Assembly: GCA_021324735.1 (NCBI GenBank)
Contig: JAJPIO010000009.1
Location: 723,341-787,340, forward strand
DNA length: 64,000 bases
From: Bacteroidota bacterium
GTDB taxonomy: Bacteria > Bacteroidota > Ignavibacteria > Palsa-1295
Direction: 5' to 3'
In this document: positions 51,522-59,106 of the stretch, in pieces
How the letters are laid out: each line of letters begins with the position of its first letter
Numbering within the stretch: position 1 is the stretch's first letter
The notes under the pieces: generated by a model
Told to the model about the DNA's origin: nothing
Databases searched by the model: none
Seen by the model: the letters and a program-made list of their open reading frames with translations, nothing else
Translations under genes and position numbers: made by a program

Positions 51522-53101
51522 TTAGAGTTTCGCCGATAGATGAAAAACCCACCGATCATAGTATCGAATAAGTAGTGTGATCCTATAAGCTCGTCAAAAC
51601 CCTTTATCTTATGCACGGCGGCTAAAGGTGTTTCCTTTACCCAATCCAAACTTCCTTTGGGGCCATCGCCGATGACGATGAAGTATGGCCGAGCAGATTC
51701 CAGTGAATCAATAAATTCCCTTCGCCAACCCAGTTGATATTGCGGCTGAAGACCAGAGGGTAAAGGCATATCAAGCGGATAAAATGTCGTGAATCGCGTA
51801 GCACTTTCGCGATGGGTGAGCCATCGAATTCCGGACGTTAAGGAGCAGCTTTCAAATCTTGCGTTTGAAGGCGAAAATTTATTAATATAATTAGCTATGC
51901 TCCTATCGACGCTCGATCGAAACATGGGCTCCGATACAGAAGCGTCCTGTAGATTTTCTATTAATCGATCGTTTCCAATGTTTTCAATCACCGATCGAAA
52001 TAAAGGAAAAGGATAGATTCTGAAAAATGCATACACCAGTAACAGTGCAACTACCGATCGCCGAATGTATACGTTCGAGACCTTGATAAGCACACCTTCC
52101 GTAAACAGAGCGGCGAATGGGATAAGTATAAGAAAGATCGGTTCGAAATGGCAGGGCATAAACTTACCCATTACCATAAGAGAAGCAAGTCCACATATTG
52201 CGTAACCAAGGATCAAGACTCGCTCAGGTTTAGCGAGAGACTTCGTCCCTACAACCGACAGTCTTCGGCCAAGGAATGAATTTAGGCTAATTAAAACGCC
52301 GAGTAAGCCAGCGAAAATAAACCACTTTTGTGTCCTAATTTGATGTAAAAGATCATGCAAGGAAGAATGAATAGGACCGTAAATATCTATGTTATATTGA
52401 AACACCGCTATATATGCTTCTCTGACCCCGCCAGGAATAAAAAGATAAGGAAGAACAAAGGCGATAGCGATTATTAAGCCTCCTACAGTATAAGCCGCAA
52501 TATCCTTTTTTCTATCTTCTGATCTTAGCCGTATGAATAGAAGTGGCACGAGTAAGAAACTGATGTACGTTGCTCGAATTGATCCTACAAGGGCGAGAGC
52601 CATACCACTACCACCGAGGTATAAAATATGGTAAAGAGGCTCGCTATTCCTGCGTATCCCCCTGAGGAGGAGAAGGGTGCCAAGTACCAAAAAGAACATG
52701 GCATAAGTATCTCGCTGCGATGCTAAAGCAAACCCACCAGCTACGTATCGAAGATTATAGAAGAGGACCGCGATCAACGCCGTCCGATCATTGAGCCAGA
52801 AGCGCAATAGTATGAAAAGAAGGCCAGACATTATTATGTGCAAAAGCACATCGAATGTCCGAAATCCAAAATGTGAATCCCCAAATACAATGATAGAAAG
52901 CCAGTGTATATATACGATGCCCGGAAAATCGTGAGCCCACGAGCCAATATACGGTAATCCATGATAATGCAAAAGATCCAGTGCCATGGATTGAAATAAC
53001 TGGTCATCCCAACCTAAAGGCAAAACAAGATCAATTGCAAGAAGCCCTAAAGACCCAAAGAGCGCCCGTAGCAGGTAACTCCGCGCTTTGGTGAGATTCA
53101 T
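51518..53101 (-). CDS. GT-C-like polytopic membrane protein
   Basis: A 527-residue membrane protein with about ten hydrophobic segments in the first 370 residues and a periplasmic C-terminal domain. The first loop has PLGWDDQLFQSMALDLLHYHGLPYIGSWAHDFPGIVYIHW, the acidic loop and layout of GT39/ArnT-like GT-C enzymes. It is thus a probable lipid-sugar-using glycosyltransferase, the third of its kind in the window. It follows trpS after 19 bases on the same strand. Its substrate is unknown. Confidence 0.72.
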   Translation of the reverse strand: MNLTKARSYLLRALFGSLGLLAIDLVLPLGWDDQLFQSMALDLLHYHGLPYIGSWAHDFPGIVYIHWLSIIVFGDSHFGFRTFDVLLHIIMSGLLFILLRFWLNDRTALIAVLFYNLRYVAGGFALASQRDTYAMFFLVLGTLLLLRGIRRNSEPLYHILYLGGSGMALALVGSIRATYISFLLVPLLFIRLRSEDRKKDIAAYTVGGLIIAIAFVLPYLFIPGGVREAYIAVFQYNIDIYGPIHSSLHDLLHQIRTQKWFIFAGLLGVLISLNSFLGRRLSVVGTKSLAKPERVLILGYAICGLASLMVMGKFMPCHFEPIFLILIPFAALFTEGVLIKVSNVYIRRSVVALLLVYAFFRIYPFPLFRSVIENIGNDRLIENLQDASVSEPMFRSSVDRSIANYINKFSPSNARFESCSLTSGIRWLTHRESATRFTTFYPLDMPLPSGLQPQYQLGWRREFIDSLESARPYFIVIGDGPKGSLDWVKETPLAAVHKIKGFDELIGSHYLFDTMIGGFFIYRRNSN

Positions 53102-53120
53102 AAAGCTTTCACGGTACTAT

Positions 53121-54122
53121 TTACAGGACTAAACCCATCTTCTGCTTAACATCTTGGAGCCTCGGCTCTGAAATGGTGCGTGCTTTTTCAGCTCCCATCT
53201 TCATCAATCGTTCAAGTTCTCCACGATCCTTGATGAATTGATGATGTTGCTTGCGAACAGGATCTGTTGCGGCAATTACCACTTCTGCTACACGCTTTTT
53301 CAAATCACCATACCCACGAGCGTCCGCAAAATCCGCTTCTACGGCATCCGCGGATTTGCCAGTAAGTGTTTGATAGATCGTGAGTAGATTATTGACCCCA
53401 GCCTTCAGGGGATCTTTTGAGAATCGGATATCCGAACCGGAATCCGTTTTGGCACGCAGGATCGTTCGTTCGATCTCCTTAGGCTCATCGAGCACTCGAA
53501 TGGCATGGCCTTTATTGGCGGCCATGCTCTTCGACATTTTTATCTGAGGATCATCCAATGCCATAATACGGGCACCGATCTGAGGAATTACCGGCTCCGG
53601 AATGATAAATGTCTCGCCGTAATGGAAATTAAAACGCTCGGCGATATTGCGAGCCAACTCGACGTGCTGTTTCTGGTCTTCGCCTACGGGCACTTCATGC
53701 GTGTCATAAAAAAGAATATCCGCCGCCATCAAGACGGGGTAATCGAGTAAGCCTGTAAGTATGGTCTCTTGCTTCTGCGATTTGTCCTTGAACTGGGTCA
53801 TTTTATTTAACCAGCCAAGAGGAGTAATGCAATTAAGCAACCAGCCGCCTTCGGCATGAGTGGTTACATGGCTTTGAACGAAGAGCGTGCTCTTATTCGG
53901 ATCGAGGCCGACGGCTAGAAAAAGTGCGAAGAGCTCCAGAATATGGCGGCGCAATTCTTCCGGCTCTTGCTTTACCGTAAGCGCATGGAGATCGACTACA
54001 CAAAAGATATTATCCCGCTCAGGATCCTCCTGTGAAGCCACCCAACGTTTTACCGCGCCGATATAATTACCGATATGGATTACATCCGAGGGTTGTATGC
54101 CGCTAAAGATTCTACGCTTCAT
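53121..54122 (-). CDS. trpS: Tryptophan-tRNA ligase
   Basis: TrpS charges tRNA-Trp with tryptophan. The start ATG at 54122 gives 333 residues, the standard length; an upstream ATG at 54161 would add 13 untypical residues. The class I HIGH motif is HIGNYIGA (16-23) and the KMSKS motif is present in full near residue 194. SGIQPSDVIHIGNY, DLHALT and DYPVLMAADIL are further family blocks. It is divergent from asnB with about 100 bases between. Confidence 0.97.
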   Translation of the reverse strand: MKRRIFSGIQPSDVIHIGNYIGAVKRWVASQEDPERDNIFCVVDLHALTVKQEPEELRRHILELFALFLAVGLDPNKSTLFVQSHVTTHAEGGWLLNCITPLGWLNKMTQFKDKSQKQETILTGLLDYPVLMAADILFYDTHEVPVGEDQKQHVELARNIAERFNFHYGETFIIPEPVIPQIGARIMALDDPQIKMSKSMAANKGHAIRVLDEPKEIERTILRAKTDSGSDIRFSKDPLKAGVNNLLTIYQTLTGKSADAVEADFADARGYGDLKKRVAEVVIAATDPVRKQHHQFIKDRGELERLMKMGAEKARTISEPRLQDVKQKMGLVL

Positions 54123-54219
54123 AGTGGTTTTTAAGAAGCCGAAATAGCAAGTTGGCTGCAAAGAAAGTTCAATGTTAGAAATCGAATCTTAGTGGCTCTA
54201 AATTCGTAGAGAAGCCTTC

Positions 54220-56130
54220 ATGTGTGGAATAGGCGGGGTTTTTGATTACGGTTATAAGGCGCAGCCGGAAATAGGTCCGGAACTGCTCGTTCGAATGTCC
54301 GATGCGATGGTCCATCGCGGACCGGATGATTCGGGATATCACATATCGAAGTCAGGGGTATGCGGACTCACATTCCGACGCCTTTCGATCATCGATCTAT
54401 CGCCGGCGGGCCACCAGCCGATGTCCACTCCGGATGGCCGATATACACTGGTTTTTAACGGAGAGATCTACAATCACCGCCTTATCCGAAGCGAGCTCGA
54501 GGCCAAAGGTTACCGGTATCGTTCGCATAGCGATACCGAAACAATACTTTATGCATACCAGGAATGGGGAGAGGCCTGCCTCGAAAAGTTCTTTGGCATG
54601 TTTGCCATCGCTATTTGGGATGAGGAGAAACAAGAGCTTTTCTGCGCCCGAGATCGGATAGGCATAAAACCATTTTATTACGCCACACCCAATGGCCGAT
54701 TTTTGTGGGCCAGCGAGATCAAAGTCCTCCTTCAACATCCTGCGCTTAAAGCTTGTTTAAATGAGAATGCGCTTCCGCATTATCTCTCCCTAATGATGCC
54801 TCCTGCTCCTGAGACAATGTTTGAAGGAATTTATAAATTGGAGGCAGGGCATTCTCTCCGGATCGATTCTAATGGGAAAATTCATAAGCGTGAATGGTGG
54901 TCTTTGCTGAATGCTGGGGCGCCGCTCGATCGAATAACAGAGGAAGAAGCTATCGCTGAAATTCGCCGTTTGCTCCGACAATCCATTCTTGACCGGATGA
55001 TGTCCGATGTGCCATTCGGTGTATTCCTTTCGGGTGGGATCGATTCTAGTTTGAATGTTGCACTCATGGCCGAACTCATGGACCGGCCGGTCCAAACATT
55101 TTCGGTCGGTTTCAAAGAACTGGAGAAGTACAATGAGATGCAATACGCCCGCTCGATCGCCGAGCGTTATAAAACCGATCATCACGAAATTCTTATCGAT
55201 TCACGAGATGCCGAAGGTGTGATCTCGAGCCTGGCATATCATGAGGATGAGCCGAACGGCGATCCTGTATGTATTCCGCTTTATTTTGTCAGCAAGCTGG
55301 CACGAGAATCCGGCACGATCGTAGTACAAGTAGGGGAGGGGTCCGATGAAGAGTTTGCGGGGTATCCTTGGTTGGTGCGGGATATTAAGCTATACGATCG
55401 TCTTTGGCGACCCCTGGGTAAGGTTTCTCCAAAGATCATGCGTCGTGCCGCATTTCTAGCGACGAGTCCTTTGGTCAAAAATCCGCTTATTCGGGAATAT
55501 ATGCGCCGTTTCTCTCGAGGAGAAGAATTATTTTGGGGTGGGGCATTAGCGTTTACAGAAGAACATAAGCGTCGAATGCTCAAAAATTATGGTTCTGAAA
55601 TGTCTTCTACGGCGTTTGCACGGCAATGGCATAAGGAAGTACGTACGGCATATCCTCGTAGCCAGTATACTCGTCGCATGATGTATCTCGAGTTTAAGCA
55701 ACGGCTACCGGAATTACTTCTAATGCGTGTTGATAAAGTATCTATGGCGACGAGCATCGAAGCACGCGTGCCGTTTCTCGATCACCGCATTGTTGAATTT
55801 GCATTCCGGTTACCGAGGCAGATCAAGCTTGGTCCGAATTATGTACCAAAATATATTTTGAAAAAGGCAGCCGAAGGAATACTACCCAATGAGCATATCT
55901 ACCGCAAAAAGATGGGATTTGCGGCCCCGGTCAATGAGTGGCTGAGAACGGATCTTAAGTTATTCCTCGACGATCACCTTTTTCAGAGCGACCTTATAAA
56001 GTCGAGAATGGATGAACAATACGTTCGACGACTCTTCCTCGAACACACAACTGGAGTTCGTAACAACGGTCAGCTTTTGTGGACTCTGCTCAATCTGACG
56101 CTGTGGGAAGAGCAGTTTCTAAAAAAGTAG
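54220..56130 (+). CDS. asnB: Asparagine synthetase (glutamine-hydrolysing)
   Basis: AsnB amidates aspartate with ammonia released from glutamine. The 636 residues begin with the glutaminase Cys2 (MCGIGGVF), the amidotransferase motifs HRGPDDSGYH and FNGEIYNH, and then the synthetase domain with the ATP-binding FLSGGIDSS near residue 270 and GEGSDEEFAGYPWL. Members of this length in Gram-negative bacteria are often part of exopolysaccharide or peptidoglycan clusters, using other acids as substrates; here, nearby GT-C genes make that possible. Start ATG 54220. Confidence 0.93.
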   Translation: MCGIGGVFDYGYKAQPEIGPELLVRMSDAMVHRGPDDSGYHISKSGVCGLTFRRLSIIDLSPAGHQPMSTPDGRYTLVFNGEIYNHRLIRSELEAKGYRYRSHSDTETILYAYQEWGEACLEKFFGMFAIAIWDEEKQELFCARDRIGIKPFYYATPNGRFLWASEIKVLLQHPALKACLNENALPHYLSLMMPPAPETMFEGIYKLEAGHSLRIDSNGKIHKREWWSLLNAGAPLDRITEEEAIAEIRRLLRQSILDRMMSDVPFGVFLSGGIDSSLNVALMAELMDRPVQTFSVGFKELEKYNEMQYARSIAERYKTDHHEILIDSRDAEGVISSLAYHEDEPNGDPVCIPLYFVSKLARESGTIVVQVGEGSDEEFAGYPWLVRDIKLYDRLWRPLGKVSPKIMRRAAFLATSPLVKNPLIREYMRRFSRGEELFWGGALAFTEEHKRRMLKNYGSEMSSTAFARQWHKEVRTAYPRSQYTRRMMYLEFKQRLPELLLMRVDKVSMATSIEARVPFLDHRIVEFAFRLPRQIKLGPNYVPKYILKKAAEGILPNEHIYRKKMGFAAPVNEWLRTDLKLFLDDHLFQSDLIKSRMDEQYVRRLFLEHTTGVRNNGQLLWTLLNLTLWEEQFLKK

Positions 56131-57597
56131 CTAACTGTTCTTAGGTAATCTTCCCCCGAACGCATCACCAGAGTCACGACCTGCTTCGTTTGTTTGCATA
56201 ACGGATCGGTCTTCATCCGCTCGCACCACAGCACGATTTCCTCTCATTTGAAGGACGGTTACGCTTGTACCAGGACTGATGAATTCCCCGTTAGTTACGG
56301 CATCTACCTTTCGGTTATCGATCGTTACGATTCCTGCAGGCCGTAACATCGTTTGTGCAAGACCATGCTTACCGATAAGTATTGCGCTTTCGGTAGCATA
56401 AAAGCTTGTGTCCGCAGTAGTCTCTTCATTGCGGAACCTTCGAAGCCATGTGGATTTGGGCCCATATTTTATTATCAGATACCCAAGCACAATTACGCCG
56501 ACGAGAGCTATCGCAAGCGTTGTAAACGTTTCCGTCATTCGGCCCGGTGTCAATGTTCGCAGGTCTCCAGCAAGGGCAAGAAACAGTCCGATAGTAATTC
56601 CGATAATACCGAGCACGCCTGCAAGGCCAAAGGTAGGGACCGGAGAGACTTCTATAAGTAATAAGGTAATTCCAGCCAAAAAGAGAATGATAGCGACGAA
56701 CGGTGCAACAGAGGTAATATATTGCCCGGTAAAGAAGAGAACGAAGGCCGCTATTCCCGCAATGGTAATAGCACCGAAGTGACCGGTCTTAATAGTATAG
56801 AACGCGCCAGCCATACCGATCATAATAAGCAGTGAACTTACAAGGCCCGAAGTCAAAAAGCGGATAAGCTTGTCACCGATCCCTTCTTCAGAATTGGTTA
56901 GGGTCGTCGGTGTAATTCCTGCCGCTTTCAAAGCATCTTCGATCGTTTCCGCTTGTGCATCCGCATATTTGACTTTAAGCGCATCGTCGTTCGTCAATGT
57001 TAAGAGCTTGCCGATCGGCAACTTTATACTATAATTGGAATCAAGACCGACCGACTCATCAACCATCGCTTCAGCGATTCTGGGATCACGGTGGTTGCGC
57101 TCAGCCGTCGAACGCATCTCCGCTCGCATATAAGAATTTACTTTTTCCGATGCTTTTTCACCACTCGAATAAATTGGTGTAGCAGCGCCCATCGTTGAAC
57201 CGCTCGACATGACGATCTTTTGCGCTGCAAGCGTAATAAGCGCGCCAGCAGAGATCGCCCGTTTGTCCACAAATGCAATCGTCATAGGTACATGGGCATT
57301 CAGTATTGCATCTCGGATCTTGGTCGCAGCATCTAGTCGGCCTCCGAATGTATTGACGTGCAAGAGTATAACTGCATGTTCCTGCTCGGCCTCTTTTACA
57401 GCCCGCTCCACATAAGAGACCATACCTAAATCAACCTCGGTTTCGATCGCGATAACATGGACGGGCTCGTTGCGAAGAGCGATATGTGTAGAATCCGGAG
57501 CGTAGGCGCTTGCCCCAAAAGCACAAAAAAGCAATAAAAAAAGGATAGGACCCCAATGGCGTATTGAACCGAAATTCGGGTTTGAAGTGGATTCCAT
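56131..57597 (-). CDS. NfeD-family membrane-bound serine protease (ClpP-like)
   Basis: A 488-residue protein with a signal anchor, an N-terminal ClpP-like serine protease domain (about 40-230), four or more membrane segments (about 255-385), and a C-terminal OB-fold NfeD domain (about 410-475). The protease block has HVNTFGGRLDAATKIRDAI, then KRAISAGALITLAAQKIVMSSGSTMGAATPI, with the catalytic Ser in SAG and Lys further on. Family members cleave or organise membrane proteins, often together with stomatin-like partners, not seen here. ATG 57597 with AGGAG seven bases upstream. A good promoter lies at 57662-57692. Confidence 0.92.
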   Translation of the reverse strand: MESTSNPNFGSIRHWGPILFLLLFCAFGASAYAPDSTHIALRNEPVHVIAIETEVDLGMVSYVERAVKEAEQEHAVILLHVNTFGGRLDAATKIRDAILNAHVPMTIAFVDKRAISAGALITLAAQKIVMSSGSTMGAATPIYSSGEKASEKVNSYMRAEMRSTAERNHRDPRIAEAMVDESVGLDSNYSIKLPIGKLLTLTNDDALKVKYADAQAETIEDALKAAGITPTTLTNSEEGIGDKLIRFLTSGLVSSLLIMIGMAGAFYTIKTGHFGAITIAGIAAFVLFFTGQYITSVAPFVAIILFLAGITLLLIEVSPVPTFGLAGVLGIIGITIGLFLALAGDLRTLTPGRMTETFTTLAIALVGVIVLGYLIIKYGPKSTWLRRFRNEETTADTSFYATESAILIGKHGLAQTMLRPAGIVTIDNRKVDAVTNGEFISPGTSVTVLQMRGNRAVVRADEDRSVMQTNEAGRDSGDAFGGRLPKNS

Positions 57598-57661
57598 CAC
57601 AGTTCTCCTACTCTTGCCTTAGATTTGTAAGGCCAGGACGAGATTATTCGCCCATGGAATG

Positions 57662-57692
57662 CAAACTTAGAATCGTAATTCTTAATCCCCAA
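57662..57692 (-). promoter_or_regulatory. Bacteroidota-type promoter for the NfeD gene
   Basis: On the minus strand TTG (57692-57690) is followed after 20 bases by TAAGTTTG (57669-57662), a full match to TAnnTTTG. The ATG lies about 65 bases downstream, behind AGGAG. This is the best two-element promoter in the window. Confidence 0.7.
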
Positions 57693-57697
57693 CCCGA

Positions 57698-59101
57698 GTG
57701 TTCACGATCCAATTTTTAGGCGCAGCAGGTCAGGTGACCGGCTCCAAGTATTTTTTGCGTACAGCTACTCACCGTGGTCTTCTTATCGATTGCGGCTTAT
57801 TTCAAGGGCCTCGCCCGCTCCGTGAGATGAACTGGAGGCCGTTACCGATCCAGCTATCTGATATTGCCAATGTGGTTTTAACTCATGCCCATTTGGACCA
57901 TACCGGGTTTTTACCACGATTGGTTAATGCCGGATTTGCAGGGCAGATATGGTGCACTCCAGCATCCCTGGACGTCTCCAGCTATGTAGTGCGAGATAGT
58001 GGCCATCTCCAAGAAGAGGAAGCACAGCATGCAAACAAGCATAATTACTCGAGGCATAAGCCTGCCTTACCGTTATATACTTCTGTAGATGTCGAAAAAA
58101 CACTCGGTCTTTTTCATGTGCAGGAACGCCATTCAAAGAAGATATTATCGGACTCCATTAGCTTCGAATACTCGAATGCCGGTCATATTTTAGGATCATG
58201 CTCTATCCTTGTTGAAAAGAGATTCGATGATCGTGCTCCGATCAAAATTCTGTTCTCGGGAGATATTGGACGCGCAAAACCAATCTATCTAAAGCCGAAA
58301 GAAGCTCCTCCTCAGGCTGATTTTATCGTTTGTGAATCGACCTACGGCGACAAGATTCATCATGCTATTGAGCCAACGGAAGAGTTATACAATATCGTAA
58401 AAGAGGTGCTCGCTTCAAAATCAGTGCTTCTGATCCCCGCATTTGCGGTTGATCGCGCTCAGGAATTGATCTTTTGCCTGAACGCATTGATCCGAGAAGG
58501 CCGTATTCCTGCGATCCCCACGTATGTCGATAGTCCAATGGCAGCGTCAGTAACCGCATTGTATGAGAAGTATGCGGATGAACACACAATGTCTTGCGAA
58601 GAACTGCAGGAGCCTGATAAGAACCCTCTCTCATTTTCGTCCCTGAAATTTACTCAAACAGTCGAAGACTCTAAAGGACTAAATGACCTTAAAGGGCCGG
58701 CAATTATTATCAGCGCGAGCGGTATGGCGACCGGTGGTCGCATCATGCACCACTTGTCCAATCGATTGAGCAGATCGGATACTACGGTTCTGTTTACAGG
58801 ATATCAGGCAGAAGAAACGTTGGGGCGAGAGCTAATAGATGGTGCCAAAACTGCTGTTATATTTGGTGAGCGTATACCAGTGGCTGCTCGTATTCTTACA
58901 CTCACAAATTTTAGCGCCCATGCCGATCAGCGCGAAATTATGGATTGGCTAAAACAAATGCCCTCGGCACCCAAGAAGATCTTTTTGACGCATGGTGAAG
59001 ATGGTCCGAGAACGGTCTTGAAAGGAGTCATTGAAAAGGAGCTTGGCTGGAATGTTGTGCTGCCAAAACTCAATGATATTGTCGACCTAACGGCGCTCTG
59101 A
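57698..59101 (+). CDS. Beta-CASP metallo-ribonuclease (CPSF/Ysh1-like MBL exonuclease)
   Basis: A 467-residue RNA-processing nuclease of the MBL/beta-CASP type. The metal motif THAHLDHTGFLPRL is complete, YSNAGHILGSCSI and FSGDIGRAKPIY supply the other ligands, the beta-CASP part has YVDSPMAASVTALY, and the family motif SASGMATGGRIMHHL is followed by FTGYQAEETLGREL. The C-terminal FSAHADQREI gives the last ligand. Start is GTG at 57698. It is divergent from the NfeD gene and 5 bases upstream of the peptidase-MA gene, with which it may be co-transcribed. Confidence 0.93.
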   Translation: MFTIQFLGAAGQVTGSKYFLRTATHRGLLIDCGLFQGPRPLREMNWRPLPIQLSDIANVVLTHAHLDHTGFLPRLVNAGFAGQIWCTPASLDVSSYVVRDSGHLQEEEAQHANKHNYSRHKPALPLYTSVDVEKTLGLFHVQERHSKKILSDSISFEYSNAGHILGSCSILVEKRFDDRAPIKILFSGDIGRAKPIYLKPKEAPPQADFIVCESTYGDKIHHAIEPTEELYNIVKEVLASKSVLLIPAFAVDRAQELIFCLNALIREGRIPAIPTYVDSPMAASVTALYEKYADEHTMSCEELQEPDKNPLSFSSLKFTQTVEDSKGLNDLKGPAIIISASGMATGGRIMHHLSNRLSRSDTTVLFTGYQAEETLGRELIDGAKTAVIFGERIPVAARILTLTNFSAHADQREIMDWLKQMPSAPKKIFLTHGEDGPRTVLKGVIEKELGWNVVLPKLNDIVDLTAL

Positions 59102-59106
59102 AGGTA

